A stretch of 64,000 nucleotides of DNA from Lancefieldella sp. Marseille-Q7238 (GCF_949152215.1 NZ_OX424407.1:1306530-1370529); one strand, 5' to 3'. Shown: positions 1-9,322, counted from the first letter of the stretch. Numbers and translations are program-made. The notes: generated from the letters alone by a model not told the origin.

Positions 1-732
1 TTCAACGCAAGTTCCACGCTTGCTTTGGACGTTCTTATCGAGCGCGGTGCTTCTCGTCACAATATGTGCGTATGCCATAATTTCTATCCTGAGAGATATA
101 CTGGCCTCAGTGAGCAACGCTTCATCGAATTCTCAAAGCGATATTTTGATTTGGGACTTCCGTCTGCAGCCTTTGTTTCAAGTAGACACACAGAGACGTT
201 TGGACCATGGCCTGTCTATAACGGTCTTCCTACCTGTGAAGCTGATCGCATCCGTCCCATTGACCTGCAGGCCCGTCACCTCATAGCTACCGGGATGATC
301 GACGACGTAATCATCGGTAACTGTTTTGCTTCTCTTGAAGAGATTAAAGCGCTCGCTGCAATGGACGTTACAAAAACGACGTTTCATATCAAATTCAATG
401 AAGGCACAACAGATGTCGAAAAGAATCTCCTCTGGCAGTTTGTCCATGTGACACGCGACGATGCATCGGAGTATTTTCTCCGCTCATCGGTTCCCAGAAT
501 GTATGGATATTCCACTCCCATTCCGCCGCGTCAGATAAGAGGTGGTATTCACAGGGGAGATGTTCTTGTCGTTAACAGTAACCTCGAACATTATCTTGGC
601 GAGATCGAAGTTGCCTTGCGAGACTTTGAAGATGACGGCACGCGTAACATTGTGGCCCGGATACCTTTGGAAGAGCAATTCCTTCTCGATTACGTTAAGC
701 CCGAATATCCGTTCGGATTTATTCGAGAATAA
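1..732 (+). CDS. MupG-like 6-phospho-N-acetylmuramidase (DUF871), 5' truncated by window edge
   Basis: The frame is open from base 1, so this is the C-terminal 243 residues of a longer protein; DUF871 proteins are usually about 360 residues. The visible start carries the family hallmark HNFYPERYTGLS, followed by an aFVSS strand and a C-terminal beta-rich domain containing RGGIHRGDVLVVNS. Known members (MupG) cleave N-acetylmuramic acid 6-phosphate from N-acetylglucosamine inside the cell during peptidoglycan recycling. An internal TTG at 25 could be mis-called as a start, but the upstream residues FNASSTLA also fit the family. No partner genes are visible upstream. Confidence 0.8.
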   Translation, partial: FNASSTLALDVLIERGASRHNMCVCHNFYPERYTGLSEQRFIEFSKRYFDLGLPSAAFVSSRHTETFGPWPVYNGLPTCEADRIRPIDLQARHLIATGMIDDVIIGNCFASLEEIKALAAMDVTKTTFHIKFNEGTTDVEKNLLWQFVHVTRDDASEYFLRSSVPRMYGYSTPIPPRQIRGGIHRGDVLVVNSNLEHYLGEIEVALRDFEDDGTRNIVARIPLEEQFLLDYVKPEYPFGFIRE

Positions 733-896
733 CTTTGTTCGGAAAGATGCGCTGTTTGAGCTTCTTAGAGATAATCGGTGTTTCTTTATGTGCATGCGTA
801 TTTTGCGAACCTACGTTAGGGGCGTTTAAGCTAAAATAACAAGCAGACTAGGCGTTACAGTCACAAGGATAGGTTCTGTCAACAGGAGAAAAAGCG

Positions 897-1958
897 ATGG
901 CTGCTCTGAAAAACGTGCAGCAGAAGCATGGCTATGAAGCTCATCATGTTCGAAATATCATTTTGAGCATAGGCTGTGTTGCGCTTCTGTGCATGTTATT
1001 TATTCTGGGTTTGTCCGTGGGACGTATGAGCATTGCCCCGGGAGACGTAGCAGGCATTTTGTCTCAGAAGTTTTTTGGAACCGGGGGCTCATGGTCTCAG
1101 GCAGCAACTAATGTAGTTATAGATATTCGGCTTCCACGCGTGGTTGCTGCGCTTTTAGTGGGAGCGGCGCTTTCTATTTCCGGTGCGTCATATCAGGGAC
1201 TTTTTAAGAACCCCATGGTATCACCTGATATTCTTGGCGCCAGTGCGGGAGCTTCATTTGGTGCGGCGCTGGCGCTGCTTTTCGATGGTTCAAATAGGGT
1301 GGTGCAACTTTGCGCCTTTGGTATGGGATTTATCGCGGTGATGTTGACCTACCTGAGCGCGCGTCGCATTGGACGGGGTTCCAATCAGATTTTGCTGCTT
1401 GTGCTCTGTGGTCTCATCGTAGGTACTCTTTTTCAGGCCTTTGTTTCCGTTATCAAGTACACTGCCGATCCCATGTCAAAGCTGCCGGAAATTACCTATT
1501 GGCTGATGGGCAGCATCGCCAAAGTGATATGGAATGACCTTGCAATCTATATGATTCCCTTTGTGGTGGGCGTGCTGCCAATTCTGGCGTTGCGCTGGAG
1601 ACTCAATATCTTGTCCTTCGGCGATACGGAAGCCGAGTCCCTTGGCATCAATGTCAGCCTTATGCGCGGTATCTATATTTTCTGCGCGACGCTTCTAACT
1701 TCGGCAGTCGTTTCGATTGCAGGAGTTGTGGGCTGGGTTGGTCTTATCATTCCTCATCTCGTCCGCTTTATCTTTGGTCCTGATAACCGTGTGGTGCTTC
1801 CACTGTCGTTAGTTGTTGGGGCTGCTTTTATGATTCTTGTGGATATGGCGTGTCGTACGCTTTTGGCTTCTGAAATTCCCTTAGGCATTCTGACGTCTAT
1901 CATCGGTGCCCCATTCTTCTTTGCAATCCTCCTTCAGACGCAAAGGGGGCAACGCTGA
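897..1958 (+). CDS. FecCD/BtuC-family ABC permease (metal or oxyanion import)
   Basis: 353 residues with about ten hydrophobic segments, typical of type II importers. The conserved coupling region GVVGWVGLIIPHLVR lies near residue 275, and the N-terminal part has RLPRVVAALLVGAALSISG, a signature of FecCD permeases. ATG at 897 is preceded by AGGAGAAAAAGCG. It is followed with a 1-base overlap by its ATPase and then a binding lipoprotein and a Mop protein. Known homologues carry siderophores, cobalamin, haem or (MolBCA type) molybdate/tungstate. The Mop gene favours the last, but that is inference. Confidence 0.9.
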   Translation: MAALKNVQQKHGYEAHHVRNIILSIGCVALLCMLFILGLSVGRMSIAPGDVAGILSQKFFGTGGSWSQAATNVVIDIRLPRVVAALLVGAALSISGASYQGLFKNPMVSPDILGASAGASFGAALALLFDGSNRVVQLCAFGMGFIAVMLTYLSARRIGRGSNQILLLVLCGLIVGTLFQAFVSVIKYTADPMSKLPEITYWLMGSIAKVIWNDLAIYMIPFVVGVLPILALRWRLNILSFGDTEAESLGINVSLMRGIYIFCATLLTSAVVSIAGVVGWVGLIIPHLVRFIFGPDNRVVLPLSLVVGAAFMILVDMACRTLLASEIPLGILTSIIGAPFFFAILLQTQRGQR

Positions 1959-2773
1959 TGAGCGAGAAGAACGTGTTGTTGCAAGCAACCAATATCACCT
2001 GCGGATACGATGGCAAATCTATACTTGAGGCGGTAAATCTTGATGTTTCCGCAGGAGATATTACATGTTTGCTGGGACCGAACGGTGTCGGGAAGACCAC
2101 ACTGTTCAAAGCGCTTCTTGGTTTTTTGCCCCTGATGAGCGGAAAAGTCGAAATTGCCGGCCGCAATCGAGTGGAACTAAATCGCCGCAAGCAGGCAAAG
2201 CTTCTCGCGTATGTCCCGCAGATTCATGTGCCGCCGTTTTCGTTTTCTGTGCTTGATGTGGTGTTGACGGGTCGAGCGCCTCATTTGGGCGTATTTGCGT
2301 CTCCCACCAAGGATGACTACACATTGGCTGATCGCGTGTTGGAAGAGCTTGAGATTACAAAACTCCGGGACCGTATTTATACCGAACTTTCAGGCGGAGA
2401 AGCGCAGATGGTACTTATCGCCCGCGCTTTGATGCAGGATACTTCGCTGCTCATTCTTGATGAGCCGACTGCCGCGCTCGACTTTGGCAATCAGGTGCAT
2501 GTGCTGCGCCGTATAAAAGCTTTGGCGGAAGATGGTCGCGGTATTGTTATGACGACACACAATCCCGATCATGCCTTTCTTGTGGGCACGAAAGCGGTGT
2601 TGCTTTCTCATGCAAAGGAAGTGAAGTCAGGAACGGTTGAGGACGTGGTTACCGAGAAGAACCTTGAGGCGGCGTATGGCATTGACGTGCATGTCGTTGA
2701 GGCTCAAGACGAGACGGGAATGACGATTAAAACATGTGTCCCATCGCTGGCAGAGCATGCCGACGTGGTATAG
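1958..2773 (+). CDS. FecE/BtuD-family ABC transporter ATPase
   Basis: 271 residues with Walker A GPNGVGKTTL near residue 42, signature LSGGEAQM near 145, Walker B LLILDEPTAALD near 165 and an H-loop TTHNPDH. It powers uptake through the permease encoded just upstream. Its ATG overlaps the permease stop by one base (TGATG), so translation is probably coupled. The C-terminal extension after residue 235 is short and not diagnostic of substrate. Confidence 0.92.
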   Translation: MSEKNVLLQATNITCGYDGKSILEAVNLDVSAGDITCLLGPNGVGKTTLFKALLGFLPLMSGKVEIAGRNRVELNRRKQAKLLAYVPQIHVPPFSFSVLDVVLTGRAPHLGVFASPTKDDYTLADRVLEELEITKLRDRIYTELSGGEAQMVLIARALMQDTSLLILDEPTAALDFGNQVHVLRRIKALAEDGRGIVMTTHNPDHAFLVGTKAVLLSHAKEVKSGTVEDVVTEKNLEAAYGIDVHVVEAQDETGMTIKTCVPSLAEHADVV

Positions 2774-2828
2774 CGCTCAGGCGCAGAAAAGCGGGCAGAC
2801 AGGTTAGGTTCAAATGAAAGGAAAACAC

Positions 2829-3968
2829 ATGGAATCCAGAGAGCACAACGAGAACATTGACTACAACAAGGGTGCAAATCTTTCGTCAGTAAGCAGACGT
2901 GATTTCCTCAAGTATGCGGGTATGGCAAGTATGCTTGGTCTTACCGGCAGCGCCCTTGCTGCTTGCAGTGGCACCAAGACCGAGGATACGAGCAAGAAGG
3001 AAGAGTCTCAGCAACCGAGTACACAGACGGTTACCGACATGAATGGTACTGAGGTTGAAGTGCCCGTGAATCCCACCAAGTATGCTGACGGCTGGTATGC
3101 GCACAATGAGATTACCATCATGCTTACCGGAGCTGAGGGTCTTGTAGCGACTCATTGTGATAAGAAAAGCTTCCCGTGGATGTATAAGGTTTGTCCGAAT
3201 ATGGAGAAGGCTACGGTTACCTTTGGAAAAGACTTTAACTTCGAAGAACTTGCAAAGCTTGAGCCGCAAGTCATCTTTGATTCCAATGAGAATCTTCGAG
3301 ACAAGGCAAAAGAGCTTGGTATTCCTTTGGTCAACTGCTCCTTTAATACGTACGAGACCATGCAGAAATCTATCGAACTGACCGGTAAGGTTTACGGTGG
3401 CAAGGCTGTTGATATTGCCAAGAAATACAATGAGGAACTTTCCTCTACGGTTGCATTCGTCAAAGAGAAAACTGACAACCTTGGCGAGAATGACCGTCCG
3501 AGCGTCATGCACGGCGCTTCCGTGTACACGTTTACCCTCGACGGCAAAGATACCATTATTGATACCTGGATTGAGACGGCCGGCGGCAAGAATGCCGTTA
3601 CCGAAAGCACCAAAGGTAATGCGCAGCAGAAATTCTCGCTTGAGCAGATTATTGCTTGGAACCCTGAGGTTATCATTACCGGTAAGGCTGAAGAAGTCGA
3701 CCAGATTTTGGCTGATCCTGCTTGGGCTTCCATTTCAGCAGTTAAGGATAAGAAAGTCTATGTAAACCCCAAGGGCGTCTTTGGCTGGGATCGCTATGGC
3801 GTTGAGGAACTGCTGCAGATTCAGTGGGTCTCCGCATTGCTGCATCCGGACCTCTTCCCCGATCTTGATATCCGCGCTAAGGTCAAAGATTTCTATAAGA
3901 CCTACCTGAATTATGAACTTACAGAAAACGAAATCGACCTTATCCTTGCCGCCAAGAATCCTGAATAA
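2829..3968 (+). CDS. Periplasmic-binding-type lipoprotein of the FecCD-type importer
   Basis: 379 residues from ATG 2829, chosen because AAAGGA sits 6 bases upstream; an in-frame ATG at 2814 lies before that site. The N terminus has a twin-arginine-like SRRDFLKY motif, a hydrophobic stretch and a lipobox ALAAC, so it is probably exported and lipid-anchored. The rest fits the FecB/BtuF helical-backbone fold, with GWDRYGVEELLQIQW near residue 325. The substrate is not readable from sequence. The ABC context and the Mop gene downstream suggest molybdate or tungstate; iron-chelate is the main alternative. Confidence 0.85.
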   Translation: MESREHNENIDYNKGANLSSVSRRDFLKYAGMASMLGLTGSALAACSGTKTEDTSKKEESQQPSTQTVTDMNGTEVEVPVNPTKYADGWYAHNEITIMLTGAEGLVATHCDKKSFPWMYKVCPNMEKATVTFGKDFNFEELAKLEPQVIFDSNENLRDKAKELGIPLVNCSFNTYETMQKSIELTGKVYGGKAVDIAKKYNEELSSTVAFVKEKTDNLGENDRPSVMHGASVYTFTLDGKDTIIDTWIETAGGKNAVTESTKGNAQQKFSLEQIIAWNPEVIITGKAEEVDQILADPAWASISAVKDKKVYVNPKGVFGWDRYGVEELLQIQWVSALLHPDLFPDLDIRAKVKDFYKTYLNYELTENEIDLILAAKNPE

Positions 3969-4036
3969 GGATGGGTAGGATGCGATTACTTGGGTATAGT
4001 AATACAGTCTGTAAACGTTTGATGTAAGGACAGGAT

Positions 4037-4462
4037 ATGCGTATTTCCGCACGTAATCAATTTAAAGGTACTATTGTTAAAGTTATCGAAGGTGCTGTCA
4101 ACGGCGTTGTCGTAATCTCTTTGGGCAACGAAGAGGTCAAGGCCGACATTACCAGAGAATCTATCAAGGAGCTTAGCCTGACTGAAGGTAAGGCCGCATA
4201 TGCCATTATCAAAGCTACCAATGTTATGTTCGCTTCGGGCTCTGAACGTATTGCCAACATTTCCGCTCGCAATCAGCTTCCCGGCACTATCATCAAGGTG
4301 ACCGAAGGTGCTGTTAATGGTCATGTCTCCCTTGAGACAGCCGATGGTATTGTGATTTCCGGCTCCATTACCAATGAGGCCATTGAATCGCTTGGTCTTA
4401 AGGTGGGAGATCCTGCTCTTGCTGTTATCAAGGCAACCGATGTAATGGTTGGTATTGAGTAG
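4037..4462 (+). CDS. Tandem Mop (TOBE) molybdate/tungstate-binding protein
   Basis: 141 residues made of two copies of a Mop/TOBE domain. Each begins ISARNQ and continues GTI(V/I)KV(I/T)EGAVNG, at residues 3-66 and 72-139. Such di-Mop proteins (ModG type) bind several molybdate or tungstate ions in the cytoplasm, for storage or homeostasis. It lies 68 bases after the ABC importer lipoprotein gene on the same strand, with AGGACAGG before ATG 4037 and a strong terminator after it. It probably belongs to that operon and marks the importer as an oxyanion system. Confidence 0.9.
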   Translation: MRISARNQFKGTIVKVIEGAVNGVVVISLGNEEVKADITRESIKELSLTEGKAAYAIIKATNVMFASGSERIANISARNQLPGTIIKVTEGAVNGHVSLETADGIVISGSITNEAIESLGLKVGDPALAVIKATDVMVGIE

Positions 4463-4486
4463 TAGTTGCTCTCGCGAACGTTGTAT

Positions 4487-4533
4487 CTGCCGAGAAGTGC
4501 CTCCATTCAGGTGCTTCTCGGCAGAGTCTTTTT
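4487..4533 (+). terminator. Rho-independent terminator after the Mop gene, built from CGAGAAG/CTTCTCG
   Basis: The 5' arm CTGCCGAGAAG (4487-4497) pairs exactly with CTTCTCGGCAG (4514-4524), followed by TCTTTTT. Both arms contain the heptamer that is over-represented across the window. Confidence 0.85.
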
Positions 4534-4624
4534 AGATTGTGTGTCGGTCTTATATGGTCGGTCTGAGTTCGTTTATGATTATAGGAAGCAGCGCGCGATT
4601 AATGAGAGGCGCGAAGGAGGTCGC

Positions 4625-5119
4625 ATGGAACGTATTGCAAGCTTTTCCGTTGATCATAGGGTTCTTGAGCCAGGCGTATACGTGTCACGTCGTGATGTTG
4701 ACGAGAAGAGCGGCGCGGTAGTAACTACCTTTGATTTGCGCCTTACGGCTCCGAACCGTGAGCCTGTCATGGATACCGCTGCGGTGCATGCTCTTGAGCA
4801 TCTTGGAGCGACGTTTTTGCGCAATGACCCCGCGTGGTCTTCTCGCGTTATTTATTTTGGACCCATGGGATGCCGTACAGGTTTTTACCTCGTCGTATTC
4901 GGTGAGGCAGAACCGGCTGATATAGCCGACCTGGTCAAGCGCCTCTTTGAGTTTGCCCGTGATTATGAGGGTGAGATTCCCGGTGCACGTCCTGAAGAAT
5001 GCGGGAATTGGCATGATGCCGACCTTGTGCAGGCACAGTGGTGGGCGCGTCGGTATCTGGATAAAACGCTGTATTGTCTCGATGATGCCCATACGCATTA
5101 TCCGACGTTGTTGAGTTGA
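4625..5119 (+). CDS. luxS: S-ribosylhomocysteine lyase LuxS
   Basis: 164 residues from ATG 4625, placed 6 bases after GAAGGAGG; longer in-frame starts upstream lack homology. It shows the LuxS core: the zinc motif HALEH near residue 57, followed by a later Cys, and FGPMGCRTGFYLVVFGE near residue 80. LuxS splits S-ribosylhomocysteine into homocysteine and the AI-2 precursor DPD, serving the activated methyl cycle and possibly signalling. No other methyl-cycle gene is adjacent. It is preceded by a terminator, so it has its own promoter, and the next small gene follows 12 bases after. Confidence 0.95.
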   Translation: MERIASFSVDHRVLEPGVYVSRRDVDEKSGAVVTTFDLRLTAPNREPVMDTAAVHALEHLGATFLRNDPAWSSRVIYFGPMGCRTGFYLVVFGEAEPADIADLVKRLFEFARDYEGEIPGARPEECGNWHDADLVQAQWWARRYLDKTLYCLDDAHTHYPTLLS

Positions 5120-5131
5120 GTGGAGGCTGAT

Positions 5132-5389
5132 ATGTCCTGGCGTAAGATTTTTTCAACATCGGTATTAATTTCAACATCACTGTTACTTACGGTATGTCTT
5201 ATGCTCTTTCCTCTTACTGTTTATGCGGATGCGATACCCGCGCCCAAGTTGGAGTCTCCTACCCATAGGGTTATCGAGACGATTGCGCAAACAAACGGCA
5301 CTGGTGACGCACTTGCCGTTATAGTGCCGGTGCTTATTCTCGCATTTGCAATTATTGCGGTTATTGCCATCATAAAAAGTAAAAAATAG
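5132..5389 (+). CDS. Small secreted/membrane-anchored protein of unknown function
   Basis: 85 residues from ATG 5132 (GTGGAGG site). An N-terminal hydrophobic segment ending near LTVYADA looks like a cleavable signal. A short polar middle of about 35 residues follows, then a second hydrophobic helix (residues 60-80) ending in IKSKK, an expected stop-transfer. The mature protein would be a short extracytoplasmic peptide on one anchor. It precedes an MFS transporter and another small membrane protein on the same strand. I do not recognise a family. Confidence 0.6.
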   Translation: MSWRKIFSTSVLISTSLLLTVCLMLFPLTVYADAIPAPKLESPTHRVIETIAQTNGTGDALAVIVPVLILAFAIIAVIAIIKSKK

Positions 5390-5416
5390 CGCGCGTATTT
5401 GTTGGGGGTGATACGG

Positions 5417-6580
5417 ATGAGCGCAGCGGACGCGGCATACACGATGTCTTATACGGCGCATGAAGGAGAGGTTTCTGTTCCCGAACCGTCGGCAGTAGGA
5501 TCGATGGTTTTTACCTATGCCATCTGCCATTTTGTTGTGGATCTTGCCTGTGTGTCTACGATGCTCGGAGCAGTGAGTTCAACGCTGGATCTTGCCGGTA
5601 CATCCAATCAGCCAAGTCCGTTTGCGGTGTTTTTCGCAATTCTCTTATACGACATGTTTGCCTTTGCACTGCAGCTTCCCATAGGTGCGCTTCTTGACCG
5701 TGTCGACAAGAACCAGCGCGCAGCATTGGTTTCTTTTGCTCTTATTGCGTTTGGTATCGTTGTCTCTCTGGTTCCTTTAGGAGTTTGTGCCTGGATTGCG
5801 GTATGTTTCTTGTCCATAGGGAATGCGGCATTTCACTGCGCCGGCGGCATTGACGTACTGAATGTTTCCGAGAAGCGCACGGCGCCGTCCGGTATTTTCA
5901 TTTCAACCGGAGCGGCAGGAGTTTTTCTGTCAACACTCTTGTTCCAAAGAAACAAACTCTTGGTTGCGTTTACATTATTGACGTTACTTTTGATTTGCGC
6001 CGCTCTGGTTTTTGCCCTATGGCGTATGAACGTAAAGCATTGGCAAAAGCACAATTTGCCTTTTATGATGCCAACATTTACGCGCGCTCGGACGATGGCG
6101 GTAGTTCTTTTGGCAACAACCGTACTTCTCCGTAGTTATGCAGGTATGGTGATGACGTTTCCGTGGAAGGCAGATCCACTTCTTGCGGCCTTTGCGGTAG
6201 GGGGCGTTGTCGTTGGAAAAGCCTGCGGTGGTGTGGTCGCCGACAAATACGGACTGCGTTTGACGTCTGCCGTCTCTCTTGCAACTTCGATGCTCTTGTT
6301 TTTGTTTGCGTGGGAATATCCGGTAGCGGGGCTTCTCGCGGTGTTTTTATTTAACTTTACGATGCCGATTACGCTGTCCGTCCTTGCCCGACTTTTACCT
6401 TGCGCCAGGGGTACGGCCTTTGGCATTGCTTCGTTTTCGTTGGCGGTAGGCTCACTGCCGGCGCTTTTGGGGTTTGCCCCGTCGAGTCCGTTTGTGCTTG
6501 TAGCGCTGGCAGCCGTATCGCTCGCGTTACTTCTTGGAGGGCTTTACTGTGCCAATCAGGCTGATGCTTGTGGAGTGTAG
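5417..6580 (+). CDS. MFS-like transporter of unknown substrate
   Basis: 387 residues from ATG 5417, with GGGGGTGAT upstream; an earlier TTG at 5399 lacks a site. About 11-12 hydrophobic helices are visible. The cytoplasmic loop LLDRVDKNQRAAL near residue 95 and the matching ADKYGLRLTSA near 275 are the paired loops between helices 2-3 and 8-9 of the major facilitator fold. The substrate is unknown. It overlaps the next small membrane gene by 32 bases and follows the small anchored protein by 27 bases, so the three are likely co-expressed. Confidence 0.7.
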   Translation: MSAADAAYTMSYTAHEGEVSVPEPSAVGSMVFTYAICHFVVDLACVSTMLGAVSSTLDLAGTSNQPSPFAVFFAILLYDMFAFALQLPIGALLDRVDKNQRAALVSFALIAFGIVVSLVPLGVCAWIAVCFLSIGNAAFHCAGGIDVLNVSEKRTAPSGIFISTGAAGVFLSTLLFQRNKLLVAFTLLTLLLICAALVFALWRMNVKHWQKHNLPFMMPTFTRARTMAVVLLATTVLLRSYAGMVMTFPWKADPLLAAFAVGGVVVGKACGGVVADKYGLRLTSAVSLATSMLLFLFAWEYPVAGLLAVFLFNFTMPITLSVLARLLPCARGTAFGIASFSLAVGSLPALLGFAPSSPFVLVALAAVSLALLLGGLYCANQADACGV

Positions 6581-6947
6581 CGTCGGCCTCATCCAAGAGA
6601 TGCTTTTTGTTTTTGTCCGGAGCTTGACGGTAACGATTGCCGTCGAGCTTATTGTTGCTGCGTTTCTGTTTCATATCCGGGACGTGCGGCGCCTGTTGGT
6701 TGTGACTCTTGCTCAAGTGGCAACGAATCCGCTTGTGGTGTACCTGTCCCTTCTTGCGGCAGATCTTACGCAAGATTTTGTGCTTTATTATATTGCGGTG
6801 GGTTTCTTGGAGTTGAGCGCAATCGTTGTCGAGAGTATTCTCTATCGGATAACATACCGCTTTGAACATCCGGTAGAACTTTCGCTGGTGGCCAACACGT
6901 GCTCCTTTGCCAGTGGTTTTTTGTTGCATACGGTTTTTAGTCTTTAA
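6549..6947 (+). CDS. Small polytopic membrane protein of unknown function
   Basis: 132 residues from GTG 6549. The GGAGGG site lies inside the upstream transporter gene and the two genes overlap by 32 bases. Four hydrophobic segments are visible, with few charged residues apart from short loops such as RDVRR and RITYRFEH. I do not recognise a family. The close coupling suggests a subunit or partner of the MFS-like protein, which is inference. Confidence 0.55.
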   Translation: MPIRLMLVECSVGLIQEMLFVFVRSLTVTIAVELIVAAFLFHIRDVRRLLVVTLAQVATNPLVVYLSLLAADLTQDFVLYYIAVGFLELSAIVVESILYRITYRFEHPVELSLVANTCSFASGFLLHTVFSL

Positions 6948-6957
6948 GGTGATACGC

Positions 6958-7776
6958 ATGGATCCAAAAGTCATTCTCATAACGGGGGCCAGCGGCGGCA
7001 TGGGCTACAGAGCTGCGGAAGCTCTTGCCAAGCAGGGACATATTGTTTATGGCGCCGCTCGACGTGTCGAGAAAATCGCGCCGTTGATTTCATGTGGCGT
7101 TCACCCGCTGCACCTGGATATCACCGATGCGCATTCCTGCACTGCCATGGTTAAGCGGATAGTCAGTGAGCAGGGACGTATTGACGTATTGATAAACAAT
7201 GCAGGCTATGGGTCGTTTGGAGCCATTGAAGATGTGACTTCTGACGAAGCGCACCACCAATTTGAGGTTAATGTCTTCGGCTTGGCTGAGCTTACCAAAA
7301 GGGTTCTTCCGTATATGCGCATGAAGGGACGTGGTCGGATCATCAATATCGGCTCGGTGGGAGGCCGCCTGGTGAGCTATCTTGGTGGCTGGTACCATGC
7401 GACAAAATACTCCGTAGAGGCGCTTTCTGATGCCCTGCGTATGGAGCTGAGTGATTTTGGTATTGACGTGGTTCTTATTGAGCCGGGTTTCATAAAAACC
7501 AACTGGCCCTATATCGCGGCCGACCACCTGGAGGCATCTTCTCGCGGTAGCGTATATGAACACCGGGCCATCGAAACTGCTCGCAGCATTCGGGGAATTT
7601 ATAACGGACCGATTGCGAGCAGACCGAGTGTGGTGGTAAAGGCCATCCTTAAAGCGGTAAACGTGCGCAGACCGAAAACTCGCTATCTTGCGGGAGCAGG
7701 AGCACACGCTGGTGTTTTCTGGCATGCGGTGCTTCCTACGCGCGCATTCGATTTCATCATCAAACGTACGATGTAG
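6958..7776 (+). CDS. Classical short-chain dehydrogenase/reductase
   Basis: 272 residues from ATG 6958 (AAGGTGATACGC before it). It has the NAD(P)-binding glycine motif TGASGGMG at residues 9-16, NNAG near 80, the catalytic Ser in IGSVGG and YHATK near 145-149. The Arg pair after the second strand (AARRVEK) suggests NADP. The C-terminal part resembles YbbO/retinol-dehydrogenase-like proteins with broad carbonyl substrates. It begins 10 bases after the membrane trio but its link to them is unclear. Confidence 0.85.
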   Translation: MDPKVILITGASGGMGYRAAEALAKQGHIVYGAARRVEKIAPLISCGVHPLHLDITDAHSCTAMVKRIVSEQGRIDVLINNAGYGSFGAIEDVTSDEAHHQFEVNVFGLAELTKRVLPYMRMKGRGRIINIGSVGGRLVSYLGGWYHATKYSVEALSDALRMELSDFGIDVVLIEPGFIKTNWPYIAADHLEASSRGSVYEHRAIETARSIRGIYNGPIASRPSVVVKAILKAVNVRRPKTRYLAGAGAHAGVFWHAVLPTRAFDFIIKRTM

Positions 7777-7933
7777 CATCTTTCGCGCATCCGTTTGTAG
7801 ACGGTTTTGCTCCATTTACCGCTTACTTAAGAAGGATTCTTGTCTATAAGTTTACCTAGTCTTACTATCCAGATAAGTCTATGGTTGCTGCGCAAAAGTT
7901 GAGCAGACAAAGTGAAAAAAGGATGTGAGACGT

Positions 7934-9181
7934 ATGAGTAAGCACGCTTTTGTGGGTGGTAAGCTTATTGACGGAACCGGTGCTGCTCCTGTTGAAGATT
8001 CCGTTGTCCTTGTCGATGACAAAACGATTACCTACGCGGGTACCCGCACTGAAGTTCCTGAGGGCTATGAAATCTATGACGCAACCGGTCATACGGTTAT
8101 GCCGGGTTTAATCGATTCTCACCTGCACTTTTCAGGTAATCTTACCGACAATGATAATGACTGGGTTATTGAGTCTGTGGCTCAGAAGCAGGCATGCGCG
8201 GTGAAGCAGGCATATGATGCTCTCACGCATGGCTTGACTACCGTTGTTGAGATTGGCCGTAACGGTATTGCTATCCGTGATTTGGTCAACATGGGCGTTA
8301 TGACAGGTCCGCGCATCTTTGCAACCGGTCTTGGCTTCTGCCGCGTTGCCGGTCACGGCGACTCTCACCATCTGCCGCTGCAGATTTCCAAAGACGGTCA
8401 TCCGTGGGGCGACCAGGTCGATGGCCCGTGGGAGCTTCGGAAGGCAATCCGTCGTCGTCTGCGCGAGAATCCCGATGGTATCAAAATCTGGGCTACCGGT
8501 GGCGGTATCTGGCGTTGGGACTCTGATCGTCTGCAGCTCTTCTCGACAGAAGAAATCAAGGCCATTGCCGATGAGTGCAAGCTGGTAGGAATTCCTCTGT
8601 ATGCACACTCATACAATAACTTTGACGCCGCATACGATTGCGTGCGCTTTGGCTGCACGCAGCTTATCCACGGCTTTGAGCTTGACGAGCGCACTATGAA
8701 ACTCATGGCTGAACAGGGGACATTCTTTACGCCTACCATCGGCTTCTTGCCCACATGGTATTCCACCTATCCGCCTGACTGGACTCCCGAGCTTGACGCA
8801 TTCCCAGGCGAGACGGTTGTCGAAAAGGGCCTCGCACGCACCTACGAGAACCTTCGTAAGGCGTATGAGCTGGGTATTACCATTACCATCGGCTCCGATT
8901 CCTTCAGCTTTGTAACGCCGTACGGCTATGTCACCATTGATGAGATGTATGACTTTGTCGATAAGGTTGGCGTTTCCATTCTTGATACCATTTCCGCCGC
9001 AACCTACAACGGCGCCAAGATGCTTGGTAAAGAGAACGAGTTTGGTGCTGTTAAGGAAGGTCTCTCTGCTGACCTTCTGGTTGTTAAGGGCGATGTTACC
9101 TCTAACATTCATGACCTTACGCCTGAAAACATGGATGTGATCATGAAGGAAGGCACCATTATTGAGCGTGGCAGCTTCTAG
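7934..9181 (+). CDS. Metal-dependent amidohydrolase (imidazolonepropionase-like)
   Basis: 415 residues from ATG 7934; AAAAAAGG lies upstream, and GTG 7925 is possible. The motifs are in order: GLIDSHLHF (metal HxH), a possible bridging Lys in GIKIWATGGG, YAHSYN and IHGFEL metal histidines, and GSDSFSF with the metal Asp, then ADLLVV in the closing beta-sandwich. Family members hydrolyse amide or ring C-N bonds, including peptides and cyclic ureides; the substrate here is unknown. It is isolated by long spacers and followed by a COG0523 GTPase, a possible metal supplier. Confidence 0.85.
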   Translation: MSKHAFVGGKLIDGTGAAPVEDSVVLVDDKTITYAGTRTEVPEGYEIYDATGHTVMPGLIDSHLHFSGNLTDNDNDWVIESVAQKQACAVKQAYDALTHGLTTVVEIGRNGIAIRDLVNMGVMTGPRIFATGLGFCRVAGHGDSHHLPLQISKDGHPWGDQVDGPWELRKAIRRRLRENPDGIKIWATGGGIWRWDSDRLQLFSTEEIKAIADECKLVGIPLYAHSYNNFDAAYDCVRFGCTQLIHGFELDERTMKLMAEQGTFFTPTIGFLPTWYSTYPPDWTPELDAFPGETVVEKGLARTYENLRKAYELGITITIGSDSFSFVTPYGYVTIDEMYDFVDKVGVSILDTISAATYNGAKMLGKENEFGAVKEGLSADLLVVKGDVTSNIHDLTPENMDVIMKEGTIIERGSF

Positions 9182-9322
9182 GAGCTATGCGAGGGAACGC
9201 GAGAAGCACGAGAAGCAGCGCGAGAAACGCTGTGAGGTGCTGCGAAGAACGTGGAGGTGCTGTGAGAAGCTCTTTGAAAAGCGCCAGGTGTCAGACATGG
9301 TATTGTGATGTGTACGCGAGGG

